This document shows positions 22,430 to 35,806 of a stretch of 64,000 nt of DNA, one piece after another; position 1 is the stretch's first letter; each line of letters starts with the position of its first letter. The position numbers were made by a program, and so were the translations under genes. This stretch comes from Rutidosis leptorrhynchoides. Taxonomy: Eukaryota; Streptophyta; Magnoliopsida; Asterales; Asteraceae. The notes beneath the pieces were generated by a model. The model did no database searches and was not told where the DNA came from. It saw only the letters and a list, made by a program, of their open reading frames with translations. The stretch covers positions 301,356,501-301,420,500 of the forward strand of contig NC_092336.1 of NCBI RefSeq assembly GCF_046630445.1, given 5' to 3'.

Positions 22430-25400
22430 TGTAGTGACCCGAACTTTTCCATGTTTATATATATATTAATTGAGATTGATATTTACATGATTAAATGTTT
22501 CCAACATGTTAAGCAATCAAACTTGTTAAGACTTGATTAATTGAAATATGTTTCATATAGACAATTGACCACCCAAGTTGACCGGCGATTCACGAACGTT
22601 AAAACTTGTAAAAACGACATGACGATATATATATGGATATACATATGGTTAACATGAGATTATGATAAGTAAGTATCTCCATAAGTATATTAACAATGAG
22701 TTATATACATATAAACAAGACTACTAACTTAAGGATTTCGAAACGAGACATATATGTAACGATTATCGTTGTAACGACATTTAAATGTATATATATCATA
22801 TTAAGATATATTAATATATCATAATATCATGATAATATAATAATTTAACATCTCACTAGATATAATAAACAATGGGTTAACAACATTAATTGAGATCGTT
22901 AACTTAAAGGTTTTAAAACAACACTTACATGTAACGACTAACGATGACTTAACGACTCAGTTAAAATGTATATACATGTAGTGTATTTAGATGTATTAAA
23001 ATACTTTTGGAAGACTTCAAGACATATATCAAAACACTCATACTTAACGAAAATGGTTACAGTTACTTTCCCATTCTTTTCTTTCATCAAGAATTCTAGT
23101 CGTATTCTTACCCGTATTATACACAGCTTCAAAACGTACTTACTATGGGTATATACCAATAGGAACTAGCATGAGATTCCACTCTTGATTATGTCATGTA
23201 TGACTAATCAATTTTAACTTCTACCATGAGCTAGTCAACTAACTAGAACTCCTTTTAACCCCACTCACCACTCACCAATTACCCTCATCATTCACTCCAT
23301 TTCACTTCCAATTCTCTTTCTAATTCTCTCTCAACACACACACACTATTATGAACGTATTTTTCCAGTAGTTAATCATCATCTTCATCAAAAATCACTTC
23401 AAGAATCAAGCTATAATCATCATAGGAAGAACACTTCAAGAACACTTCAAAAATCCCTTCAAGTTTACTAATTTACTTCCAAGCTTTCTAATCCATTCCA
23501 AGTAATCATCTAAGATCAAGAAACCTTTGTTATATACAGTAGGTTATCTTTCTTATTCAAGGTAATATTCATATTCAAACTTTGATTCAATTTCTATAAC
23601 TATAAACTATCTTAATTCGAGTAAAAATCTTACTTGAACTTGTTTTTGTGTCATGATCCTACTTCACGAACTTTCAAGCCATCCAAGATCCTTTGAAGCT
23701 AGATCATTTCTTGTCACTTCCAGTAGGTTTACCTACTAAAATTGAGGTAGTAATGATGTTCATAACATCATTCGATTCATATATATAAAACTATCTTATT
23801 CGAAGGTTTAAACTCGTAATCACTAGAACATAGTTTAGTTAATTCTAAACTTGTTCGCAAACAAAAGTTAATCCTTCTAACTTTACTTTTAAAATTAACT
23901 AAACACATGTTCTATATCTATATGATATGCTAACTTAATGATTTAAAACCTGGAAACACGAAAAACACCGTAAAACCGGATTTACGCCGTCGTAGTAACA
24001 CCGCGGGCTGTTTTGGGTTAGTTAATTAAAAACTATGATAAACTTTGATTTAAAAGTTGTTATTCTGAGAAAATGATTTTTATTATGAACATGAAACTAT
24101 ATCCAAAAATTATGGTTAAACTCAAAGTGGAAGTATGTTTTCTAAAATGGTCATCTAGACGTCGTTCTTTCGACTGAAATGACTACCTTTACAAAAACGA
24201 CTTGTAACTTATTTTTCCGACTATAAACCTATACTTTTTCTGTTTAGATTCATAAAATAGAGTTAATATGAAACCATAGCAATTTGATTCACTCAAAACG
24301 GATTTAAAATGAAGAAGTTATGGGTAAAACAAGATTGGATAATTTTTCTCATTTTAGCTACGTGAAAATTGGTAACAAATCTATTCCAAGCATAACTTAA
24401 TCAACTTGTATTGTATATTATGTAATCTTGAGATACCATAGACACGTATACAATGTTTCGACCTATCATGTCGACACATCTATATATATTTCGGAACAAC
24501 CATAGACACTCAATATGTGAATGTTGGAGTTAGCTATACAGGGTTGAGGTTGATTCCAAAATATATATAGTTTGAGTTGTGATCAATACTGAGATACGTA
24601 TACACTGGGTCGTGGATTGATTCAAGATAATATTTATCGATTTATTTCTGTACATCTAACTGTGGACAACTAGTTGTAGGTTACTAACGAGGTTGATTCC
24701 AAAATATATATAGTCCCACTTTTAAAATCTAATATTTTTTGGATGAGAATACATGCAGGTTTTATAAATGATTTACAAAATAGACACAAGTACGTAAAAC
24801 TACATTCTATGGTTGAATTATCGAACTCGAATATGCCCCTTTTTATTAAGTCTGGTAATCTAAGAATTAGGGAACAGACACCCTAATTGACGCGAATCCT
24901 AAAGATAGATCTATTGGGCCTAACAAACCCCATCCAAAGTACCGGATGCTTTAGTACTTTGAAATTTATATCATATCCGAAGGGTGTCCCGGAATGATGG
25001 GGATATTCTTATATATGCATCTTGTTAATGTCGGTTACCAGGTGTTCACCATATGAATGATTTTTATCTCTATGTATGGGATGTGTATTGAAATATGAAA
25101 TCTTGTGGTCTATTATCATGATTTGATATATATAGGTTAAACCTATAACTCACCAACATTTTTGTTGACGTTTTAAGCATGTTTATTCTCAGGTGATTAT
25201 TAAGAGCTTCCGCTGTCGCATACTTAAATAAGGACGAGATTTGGAGTCCATGCTTGTATGATATTGTGTAAAAACTGCATTCAAGAAACTTATTTTGTTG
25301 TAACATATTTGTATTGTAAACCATTATGTAATGGTCGTGTGTAAACAGGATATTTTAGATTATCATTATTTGATAATCTACGTAAAGCTTTTAAACCTTT

Positions 25401-25534
25401 ATTGATGAAATAAAGGGTATGGTTTGTTTTAAAAAGAATGCAGTCTTTGAAAAACGTCTCATATAGAGGTCAAAACCTCGCAACGAAATCAATTAATATG
25501 GAACGTTTTTAATCAATAAGAACGGGACATTTCA
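22430..25534 (+). mobile_element. Solo LTR (3.1 kb) with 5-bp target duplication
   Basis: It starts tgtagtgacccgaac and ends aacgggacatttca. The flanking five bases are aatta on both sides (22425-22429 and 25535-25539), and C1 sequence continues across the insertion. The LTR has the shared core: gagaatacatgc near 24746, the hairpin at 25154-25167, and tagaggtcaaaacctcg near 25464. No internal region remains, so it formed by recombination between the two LTRs of a full element. Confidence 0.9.
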
Positions 25535-26370
25535 AATTATCTCTCCGCTCTATCTGTTTCATATTATAAAAGAAAACTATTTTAGTTTCTAAATCTCTGA
25601 AAAATTCGAGTTTTAAATATGAATGTTTTGGAAGTAATGTTGGGAACTGAAGCATGAGTTAGTATAATATAATGACACTTGATCAACGTGATTATATTAC
25701 AGTAAGTCATGCTGAGTTTCTAATGGAACGTGATGATTCACAGATCATAACGTCATCATATGCCATGTTACATAACTCTTTCCTTCTACTTAACTTCTGA
25801 ACATATCAAGAAAGTATATTCTTGATAGTTCTATTCTCAGTGATTCTAGTAATTTGACAAATCAAATCGTGCTATTACGTTCTTACTTGTTTAGAACATT
25901 AAGTTCATTCAAAACTCCATACTTATGAATTCTGGACCATTACTTACGAAAAGAAAACAAAAGTATGGAACTCCAAAATCTAAAGGAAACGAAGAGGGTG
26001 GATTTATAGTGAAATATCTGACAGAGTAATTGAAATGAATTATTGTATCTAACGAAAGAAGATCCTAATTTCCTTAATCACCGAAGAATCAAATCTTGTA
26101 TAGATTTTGAAGATTTTCTCTAAATCCCTTGATTCCCGAAAATCAATCGTGACTACGTCACCAGTTAAGTCAAATCTGCATTTACTCATTCTCACTCTTT
26201 TGCGCTAGCTTCACTCGTACTCTTCACTTAAATGAATTGTTTTATCCATAGTACTCACGGATGATAAAAACTCTAAATTCTAGCTCGTATGCGTCATGGA
26301 AACATATTTATTGTTAGCCATGACCATCCCAATTAAATTTCAGGATGAAATTTCTTTAACGGGTAGGTAC
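25535..26370 (+). mobile_element. Non-autonomous element C1, internal 3' part with polypurine tract
   Basis: It matches C2 around 39080-40182 (ttgggaactgaagcatgagt, cgtgattatattacag, attctggaccattac). It ends with aaatttctttaacgggtag just before the LTR. The stretch that holds the antisense micro-frame in C2 and C3 is missing here. Confidence 0.8.
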
Positions 26371-26535
26371 TGTGATGACCCGGAAATTTCCGACCAAATT
26401 TAAACTTTAATCTTATATAGTTTCGGTACGATAAGCAAAGTATATAAAGTTGAGTCTTAAAATTTTTGGAATTGTTTACATGGATTCAGTAACCTTTGAT
26501 TAATCCCGACGATTCACGAACATTGTTGTTAATAA

Positions 26536-26706
26536 ATATGTATGTATATATATATATGTATATATATGTATATATATATGTATATATATGTATATATATA
26601 TATGTATATATATGTATGTATATATATGTATATATATATATGTATATATATGTATATATATGTATATATATATGTATATATATGTATATATATGTATATA
26701 TATATG

Positions 26707-26739
<33 letters not shown>

Positions 26740-26740
26740 A
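26536..26740 (+). repeat. (TATATG)-type microsatellite ending in (TG)n
   Basis: Irregular tatatatg units run from 26536 to about 26722, then tgtgtgtgtg. An (AT)n tract follows at 26889-26932. Open frames on both strands here are low-complexity artefacts. Confidence 0.95.
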
Positions 26741-26886
26741 AATAATAATGTGAAATAATAATATACAAATTTATCTGTAGAATTAAATATGTAAAATAAT
26801 AAATAATACAATAATGTTATTAACAAAAAGAATATGTATATAAACATATATGATAACTATACATAATTATTATTATATGTATGTTG

Positions 26887-26935
<49 letters not shown>

Positions 26936-28681
26936 ATATAAATATTATGTGTTGAAATTTATAATATGTATTTCTATTATGAAATAATATAGCAAATAGA
27001 TATATAATAATTATATATATAAAACATTATTAATGTATTCATATTTGCATATATAATATATGATGTAACAACAAGTTAAAAATATAATAGTAATGACAAA
27101 TTATATTATTACTACTTTCATTATTATTAATATCTTTATTAAAATATTAAAATTTTAATAAATTTAAGTTTTTGATTATCAAAATAAATACTTAAATATA
27201 AATATTACTATAAGAATGATTAAAGTTATTAATTAGTTCTCATGAATAATAATAATATTATTATTATTATTAATATTATTGTTTTTAATATGAAATTTGA
27301 TACATGTAACTTGTTGTATCTTAATTATTACTTGTATTATTATTAGATATTATTATTACCTTTATCATTATTTTTATCATTAACATTAATAATAATATAA
27401 TTATCATTTTTATATTAAATTATTATTATCATTATATATTCATGATTCTTATTCATATTAGTATTATTCTGATATTATTAATACAAAAATTATTATTATT
27501 GTTATTATTAATATTATTATAATATTATTATCACTACTATCTCTATCGTTATTATTATTATTAGTCTCATTAATATTAATAAAATTAATGTTAAATATTA
27601 ATGTGAATATAATTAATATTATCTTGTTTCTTTATATAATTAATATATACAAATATAAATATACATAATGATATATGATAGTGCAGATGCAGATGCAGAA
27701 TTATACCTATACATATATGAAGTGCAAGTTTATATATATAAATACATATACAGAAAATATATATACGAAAATACTGATTATATAAATATAAATACAGATA
27801 CTAATTATATACATATTCGTATTCTGTTTATCTCACCATCACCTTTTTTCTACTTTGATTCTTGTCTCCAAATTCTGTACTAAGATTTGAAAACAAACAG
27901 ATGTAGCCAAAATCAGTTAGCAGATTCTTTCTCCTTTTTTATTTTTTATTCATTTTTTTGTTCTTAATTGGTACCTTCTGTCGAACCATTAATCTATTAA
28001 ACAATCGATTGGCCTTTAATTCCTATGACATTTCATTCATAAATCCACAACAAATCGTTCCATATAAAATATCACTGCAATTGGGAATTTAAACAGAATA
28101 TTTAAACAAAACCGTCGACTACCCTGTTCGATATATCTTTTTAGCAATACCTCAAATTCGAATCAGTTTTCAAAATCCATAAATGCAGAAGGTTTTTAAA
28201 TCATGTCGTTAGTCTTTCTTCAAAATCTCAGGTTTTAATTCTCTATATCGAGTACGAATTTGACAGTCAAAGTTTTTAATCAAAAAGTCAACTTATGTGT
28301 TCATCAAGAAATTCGAACGGGTTTCAATGTTTGTGGGTCAATTGATGGTTCCGAAAGTTCCTAGGAAAGTTTTACTATCAAAGTCATGTTATAATTTTCA
28401 ATTAAAACGATTTGGAATATGAAATTTGATTTTGAATTGGTCCGTGTTCTTCACAGACGGTCCCAGCTTTTTATTTTTATTTTTTAAATTAAACTGGTCA
28501 ATCCTTATTCATTTCTATTTAATCCCATTTCAATTGAGGAATTTAAATGGTATAATTAATTAAGTACTATGATTGATTTTGCTGTGATTAACTTGAGCCT
28601 GTGAAAACGAAGGAGAAAAGGGAAACAGATTACAACGGATTAAATATTTATACGGGGTAAATATAAACAGAAAAGTAGAAC

Positions 28682-28745
28682 TGGAGGAATGGTTAGGGGA
28701 TTGTTTAGTTAGCGGGAGGTTGCGGGTTCGAGCCCGGCTCGGGGC
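28682..28745 (+). repeat. tRNA-derived (SINE-head-like) segment inside the C1 LTR
   Basis: It has the layout of a tRNA-type Pol III promoter: a weak A-box (aatggttagggg) and a perfect B-box (ggttcgagcc, 28725-28734). A fixed 3' phrase (tagaaagcttttggaggtag) and the TTA tract follow. The same layout occurs at the same LTR position in C2 and C3. It looks like a SINE absorbed by the LTR, not a functional tRNA gene. Confidence 0.55.
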
Positions 28746-28795
28746 ATTTTTTTTTAGAAAGCTTTTGGAGGTAGTTTCCTAAACCAAAAATGATT

Positions 28796-29037
<242 letters not shown>

Positions 29038-29629
29038 TTAAGTCGTAGTATTATTATTATTACTAGTACTAACACTTAAAAATTATTAGTGTTATCATGA
29101 CTAATATTATTGTTATTAGTACTATTATATTTGTATTATTATTACTAGTATTATAATTAATATTGGAATTATAATTATTATTATTATTATCACAGTTACA
29201 AGTATCATAATTATCGATACCATTTTTTTAAAAAATTTATAGAATTATTATTATCATTAACATAGGTATTAATATTATCATTATTAATATTGTTGATATG
29301 ATTATGATTAGTAGTAAATTTTTATTATAAAGTATTATTATTATCATTATTACTAAAAGTACCATTATTTTAAACCTATAATTTTATTAAAACTAGTATA
29401 ATCATTATTATTTTTTATTTTTTTTTAAAATTACTAAGTATCATTATCATTGCTACCATTAACATTATAATTAACATTTTTACAGTTATTATTAATATCA
29501 TTATTATTATCAGTAATAGAATTATTAACATTATTATCTTTACTAGTAATAATAAGTATTGTAATTATTATCATTTTTACCACTATTAATATTATTTTGA
29601 TATTATTAAAACTAGTATTATTAATATAC

Positions 29630-29635
<6 letters not shown>

Positions 29636-29670
<35 letters not shown>
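29636..29670 (+). repeat. (AT)n microsatellite
   Basis: Simple alternating AT inside the C1 LTR. A shorter one lies near 29796-29811. Confidence 0.9.
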
Positions 29671-29675
<5 letters not shown>

Positions 29676-30585
29676 TATATTTAATACGTATAACATAACG
29701 AAAATTAATATTTTTATATAACAAAATGAATATATGAAATGAATATATGAAACATATATATTATTAACATAAAAAGGATATAACTAATGAATTTATATAT
29801 ATATATATATATTAGTTCGATTACAAGTATATGCTTTAATACATATATGAATGATATAGGTTCGTGAATCCGAGTGTAACAACCCCAATCCATTTAACCA
29901 AAAACGGAGCACATTTTTTTTTTATATATAAGATAGGTCCCATTAAATATCCACATTACATAAACCATTTCAAATAGTTTAACCGAATACCATTTATCAT
30001 AACAACACGTTAACGTTTCATCTCGACTCTTGGTTTACAAATGACATCATACATCCTTACGAGAATGTATTTCACATACAAGGTTTGACTCGACACAACC
30101 CAACAATACGACCTCGAAACATATATTCAACACCACGGTTTAGACACAATAGCCCAACCCGATACCAAGAGCATAATCCCGAGGATCTACCAAATCCCCA
30201 ATCCACATCCATATCCGAAAGCTACCCCATCGAGCCCAAGCACTCCTACGCAACTAGTCTATCAACTAGCTAACTTCACAACACAATTCCTGTAAAAAGG
30301 TAAACAACGAGAGGGGTAAGCTAACGCTTAGTGAATGCAATAATTATACATATACATATATAATCTACTTATTTGCAATCACTTACACAATACCGCATAC
30401 AAGCTAGCAATTCAACAACCATGCAAACATCATGCATAAACTACTATCCGCAATTCACAATAAGTTAGCAACAACAATAGCATATAGATCACAATTTAAT
30501 ATGCTAAATACAAATTCACACAACCATGGTTAACCAACCGTACAAGAGAACGGTACTTGAAAGACCGTCGGAGTTCATAACATCC

Positions 30586-30978
30586 ATTAGTGCTACTTAA
30601 ACACCGCGTAATCACTAATTCCCCGGGTTATGTCTTGAACACTGTGACTAACTCACCCCCATGACAATGTGGCATCTTGAACACCGCGACGATTCCACAT
30701 GTCATTCAAAACAATGAGTGGTGTCTTGAACACCGTGACAATTCCACTCCCATGACAATGTGGTGTCTTGAACACTGCGACAATTTCACATGTCAATCAA
30801 ACCAATGAGTGGTGTCTTGAACACCGCAACAATTCCACTCCCATGACAATGTGGTGTCTTGAACACCGCGACAATTCTACATGTCAATCAAACCAATGAG
30901 TGGTTTCTTAAACACCGCGACAATTCCACTCGTTACATAGAATGTGGTGTCTTGAACACCGCGACAATTCCACATTCA
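30586..30978. repeat. Minisatellite of about 45-bp units in two alternating types
   Basis: Around eight units share gtcttgaacaccgcgacaat. They alternate between a type ending in ccactcccatgacaatgtgg and one ending in acatgtcaatcaaaccaatg, so the higher-order period is about 90 bp. Each unit contains the short inverted pair gtgt/acac around cttga. It belongs to the minus-strand LTR. Confidence 0.85.
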
Positions 30979-31962
30979 TTCCACACAAATAAATACATTA
31001 TATACGTACACGCATAATTATTCCACTCACCTTGGAATGCCCGCACAAGTCATGTACAACATGATCTTCGTCCTCAAATCCGAGCAAGTAACCACCTATA
31101 TCACACATAGGTACAATATGCAATAAATAACAATTCTCTAAAAGAGAACCCGACACAAACATCCCTTAGTCGAGGGATCACACCTTGCTCATCAAAACCC
31201 GCCCATTTAACACCTAATGGACACAAACCAATTACTACTTCAGGTGATAATTCAAACCCACACCAATAGGCACAATTTAACCCAAATAGACCAACCTAGG
31301 TCTCAACACTAGATTACTAGTTAGTTAGTGCTCATACAAACATTACTTGCCCAAATCACCCAACTTAGGCAATAACGACCCATAATGCCCTTGACCACCT
31401 TTGACTTAAGTCAAATTCACCTAAAATCACTCAATGCCAATAATGACTAGTGATTAAGTTTCAAAAACACCAATTATCCAATTTAATCAAGTACTCATTT
31501 AACCATTTCACAAAACTTGACTAAAATCCCTAGTTTGACACCAATTCAAGTCAACATCTAATTTTGACCAAAATCAAACTCTTAAACACACCAAAATCAC
31601 CACCATACCACCAATTGATTAACAACACTATCAAAGGTTGACTTTAGATCAAAAACCTAGACATCAACAACCACTTCACCCCTTTGAGGCATTTCATCAA
31701 ACACCTTGTGTGCATGACTTTCACACTTGTTCTTATGAACATCAATTTCACTAATATTCATCCAATCTAGTGATTATCACTTAAATCCAAGAAAAATACA
31801 CCCAAATTCATCATTAAACCCTAAGCCCACAATATTAGGGTTCTTAATCACAAGCTTGCCCCAAAAACCCCAAATTTCATAAGAAATGGGTTTTATAACT
31901 CATCACCAACATAAACCCTAACCCAAAACAAGAATCAAACATGGAAATTCAGATCTAGGGTT

Positions 31963-31967
31963 TACCT
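31963..31967. repeat. Target-site duplication of C2, left copy (tacct)
   Basis: The five bases before the C2 LTR start are repeated at 44062-44066 after its end. Confidence 0.9.
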
Positions 31968-34427
31968 TGTGATGACCCAGGAATTTCCGACCAAATTTAA
32001 ACTTAATCTTATCTGATTTCGATACGATAAGCAAAGTCTGTAATGTTGAGTCTCAAAAGTTTTGAACTGTTTCATATGTCATTTGACCATTGACTACTCT
32101 CGAACGATTCACGAACAGCTAATTTATAAATAGATATGTGTGTATATATATATAAATAATAATTATAATTTGAAGTATTATATGTTGTTGTTATTAATAT
32201 TAATAAAAATAAAAATAGGATATTATAATAATTTCTATTTAAAAATATATCTATATATATAAATAAATTATAATAAATACGTATTTGTGATTTCGAAGTT
32301 ATATAGTAGACGACGGCTAACTTAGTCATCCGTTTTAATTTTATAGTATTATAATTATTATTATATTATTATTATTATTAATATTGAGAATGGAGAATTG
32401 AGATTCACGGACGTTATTACTATTTGTTTCTGTGCTTAATTGAAACTTGATTGAGACTGTGTTTGTTTTTTTTTTCTTTCTTCATCACACTCTCAAGGCA
32501 TCAAGATATATAAATATATATATTCGTACATTTGATATGTGTGCCACTTGTATTAAATTAAAATTTATATTCTAAACAATCATGAACCCACTCATCTATC
32601 ATTATCTATTCTGCTACGTTCCATTTTCAACTGCATTATTTTTGATTGATTTCTTTCCCCACATTTTGACATATACTGAAAATATATATAAACTCTTACA
32701 TGATTTGAATACCACTTGCCTCCCACCTCTTTTTCCTTTCCGTCTATCTCACTCTCTACTCTATCATGAATCAATAATATATCATTATTATTAATTATTA
32801 TTAATATAAAACTTATATATGTTATATTTATATATATGTATGCAAGCATACATTGGAGAAGAGATAGAAACCCACAATCCACAGCTCAACCATCACCTTC
32901 AGTTTTAATCCAAGTCATCACCTTCATTCTCCCTAAACCATGGAAAACCAATCATCTTGTTGTTGCTTGTTGTTTCTGTTCGCCTTCATCATTAAAACAA
33001 ACACCACAGACCCATTAAACCATCGGAGAACCCACTGCATATTTCTTCCCCTTCTTGCATCCCCTTCTATCGGCCACCTTCACCAAGAACCACACCACCT
33101 TATTTCTCAGGCACGACCTTGAGCCACCATGACTACCACCACTTGCAACGTTTTCTTTCTTTCTTTGTTTAAGCAACCCAACATAAAACCATCACCAATT
33201 TTGCTATCTTTATTTTTGTCAACCTACAACCTACACCAAAACCACACATCCATCAAACTTAATCCGCCATTCTATTTTGATGAAACCCATCACCACTAAA
33301 CAACTACCTAAACCCGTCATCTTAAATCCATCAACCATCGAGAACCATTTTCTCTTTCCCTCTCTTCCTTCTAGCCTTGTTCGCTCACCATCACCAGCAC
33401 AAAAACCAAACCCAAACCCATTTTGTTGCTTCTGCTATGGTTTTCTTTTTCTGTTCAAACACCCACAACCCACCATCATTCAAAACCTGTTTAAAATACC
33501 ACCTTCACTATTTCTTCTTCTTCCCATTATATAATCATCATGGAAACTCTCTGCTACCTTTTATATTTTAGTATTCTACTTAAACCATGGTAAACCACCA
33601 CCCATCCAATTATTTTATTGCTGTACTCAATTACTTCTACCTACTGCAATTTTTTTCTTTTAAACCGACAGCTATAAAGCAAACCCATTATGTAAATTGC
33701 TTGGTTGTTTGTAGGGCCAAGTCTTAATCAAATTGTTATATAAAAAGGATATTTTTTTATCCGAGTATAATAATTAAATAAATGATGATCGTGATATTTA
33801 TATACATGATGATGTTCATGTATGATCATGATGATGCATAATGATGGAACAATGATAAAGAAATCGTGATACCGCTACCACTGCCGCCCCATTTATCTTC
33901 CTGCTTCCTGTTTTCAATTTCAAAATCCTTTTACATCGGGCCATATTCCTATGGTTTTAACTATTGGGCCGGTAGTTATTATTTGGGCTGAGATAAAATT
34001 AGTGGGCTTAGATAATTTGATTCTTGAGCCAGGTATTCGCTGTGTGGAAAAAAAACATGTTAACATTAAATCTTAATAAACGTGGGAGATTATAAAGATG
34101 ATGATGAATTAACGAATGAGGATAACGATTATATTAAGAATAATGATTAAGTTATAGTTATGATAATGTATAATCACATGAGTGATGATGATGATAGATG
34201 TCACCTATATGTTTATGATAATGGTTAGTAATAATACATGATGAGTATGATAATGATAATATGATCATGGCGATATGGTGATGATGATAATGATATACGC
34301 TGTGATAAGGATTCAAGATGATTATGATTGGTATTTACTTTGGGTTTAGATTGAATTAAAGAAGGAGATGACAAACTAGGGTTAATAGAATTTAAGTATC
34401 TTTTTAAAACAGAAAAACGTGATAGAG

Positions 34428-34480
34428 CAAATGGCTTGGTATGGTTAGCGAGAGGTCGAGGGTTCGAGCCCGGCCATGGA
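34428..34480 (+). repeat. tRNA-derived segment in the C2 5' LTR
   Basis: The stretch atggcttggtatggttagcg followed by the B-box ggttcgagcc (34461-34470) has the spacing of a tRNA-type promoter. Its counterpart in the 3' LTR has the B-box at 42675-42684. Confidence 0.55.
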
Positions 34481-34526
34481 CATTATTTTTAAGCCAATTC
34501 TTTGAGGTAGTTATCTTTATTTTTAT

Positions 34527-34530
34527 TATT

Positions 34531-34594
<64 letters not shown>

Positions 34595-34595
34595 C
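34527..34595 (+). repeat. (TTA)n microsatellite, short allele
   Basis: About 23 units. The matching tract in the partner LTR (42747-42865) has about 40. Confidence 0.95.
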
Positions 34596-35794
34596 ATCAT
34601 TTGCAACCTTAATATTATTTTTATTATCACTAAAGTTACTATTAATATTATTATTTTCATTACAATTGATATTATTTAAAATTATACATATATCATAAAA
34701 CTATCTAAATTATATTTTAACATAAAACTAACATATATAAATATATATAACATATAATTTAAGATATAAAATAAAGTATATGTTTTTCTAGTATAAATCT
34801 TATATAATTGCAAAAATAAATAAAAATAATATATATTAATAAATGAAATTATGAGATTTCTATTATATGTTTTAATAGAAATACAATTGATATAGGTTCG
34901 TGAATCTGAGGTCAACCCTACACTTGTTAAATAACGTCATATGTATTTTTACTACAAAATACATTAGGTGAGTTTCATTTGCCTTTTTTACACTTTATAT
35001 TTTTGGGCTGAGAATACATGCGCAATTTTTATAACTGTTTTACGAAATAGACACAAGTAATCGAAATTACGTTCTATGGTTGAATTATCGAAATCGAATA
35101 TGCCCCTTTTTATTTAGTCTGGTAATCTAAGAATTAGGGAACAGACACCCTAATTGACGCGAACTCTAAAGATAGATCTATCGAGCCCAACAAGCCCCAT
35201 CCAAAGTATCAGATGATTTAGTAATTCGAAATTTATATCATGTCCGAAGGAGGATCCCGGAATGATGGGGATATTCTTATATGCATATTGTGAATGTCGG
35301 TTACCAGGTGTTCAATCCATATGAATGATATTTTTGTCTCTATGCATGGGACGTATATTTATGAGAAATGAAAATCTTGTGGTCTATTAAAATGATGGAA
35401 ATGATTATTTATGTAAACTAATGAACTCACCAACCTTTTGGTTGACACTTTAAAGCATGTTTATTCTCAGGTATGAAAGAAGTCTTTCGCTGTGCAATTG
35501 CTTGTTTTAAAGATATTACTTGGAATCATTCATGACATATTTCAAAAGACGTTGCATTCGAGTCGTTGAGTTCATCAAGATTATTATTAAGTCAATTATA
35601 GTTGGATGTATTATGAAATGGTATACATGTCGTCAACTTTCAATGAAATGAAAGTTTGTCTTTTAAAAACGAATGCAATGTTTGTAAAAATGTATCATAT
35701 AGAGGTTAAGTATCTCGCGATGTAATCAACTATTGTGATTCGTTTGTAATCGATGTGGACTTCGTCCGGATGGATTAGGACGGGTCGTTTCAGT

Positions 35795-35806
35795 TGGTAT
35801 CAGAGC
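35795..35806 (+). other. Primer-binding site of C2 (initiator tRNA-Met type)
   Basis: The motif tggtatcagagc starts three bases after the LTR end. It is followed by ggtggtcttagcgaacc, part of the conserved leader. Confidence 0.9.

Larger units (their letters stand above)
29875..31967 (-). mobile_element. Minus-strand LTR element: 3' part of its LTR
   Basis: On the minus strand this is the end of an LTR (...ggggttgttaca at 29875) whose start lies at 44495 (TGTAACACCC). The two parts, about 2.5 kb in sum, are separated by element C2 (31968-44061). The left flank is the C1 LTR. A minisatellite at 30586-30978 lies within. Confidence 0.75.
31968..35792 (+). mobile_element. C2 5' LTR (3.8 kb)
   Basis: It starts tgtgatgacccaggaatttc and ends gacgggtcgtttca, with the primer site directly after. 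It is about 98-99 per cent identical by eye to 40183-44061, suggesting an insertion within roughly the last million years at usual plant rates. It contains a tRNA-like segment near 34430-34480, a TTA tract (34527-34595) and the shared 3' core with the hairpin at 35431-35444. Frames that look coding here recur in the partner LTR only because the LTRs are copies. Confidence 0.92.

Noticed and set aside
26496-26847. Overlapping Tyr/Ile/His-rich frames (also 56092-56455)
   Set aside because: Translation of TATATG and TATACG microsatellites.
28725-28734. tRNA gene call at the ggttcgagcc motifs (also 34461, 42675, 58528)
   Set aside because: No acceptor stem or anticodon arm can be formed. They look like SINE-type heads within LTRs.
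30586-30978. CRISPR-like pattern of regular repeats and spacers
   Set aside because: The spacers are themselves repeated in two types, and the DNA is a plant LTR. It is an ordinary minisatellite.
32582-33571. Frames conserved between two places (32582-33571 and 40803-41795)
   Set aside because: They are the two LTRs of one recent element, so identity is expected and says nothing on coding function. The C3 LTR does not keep the frames.
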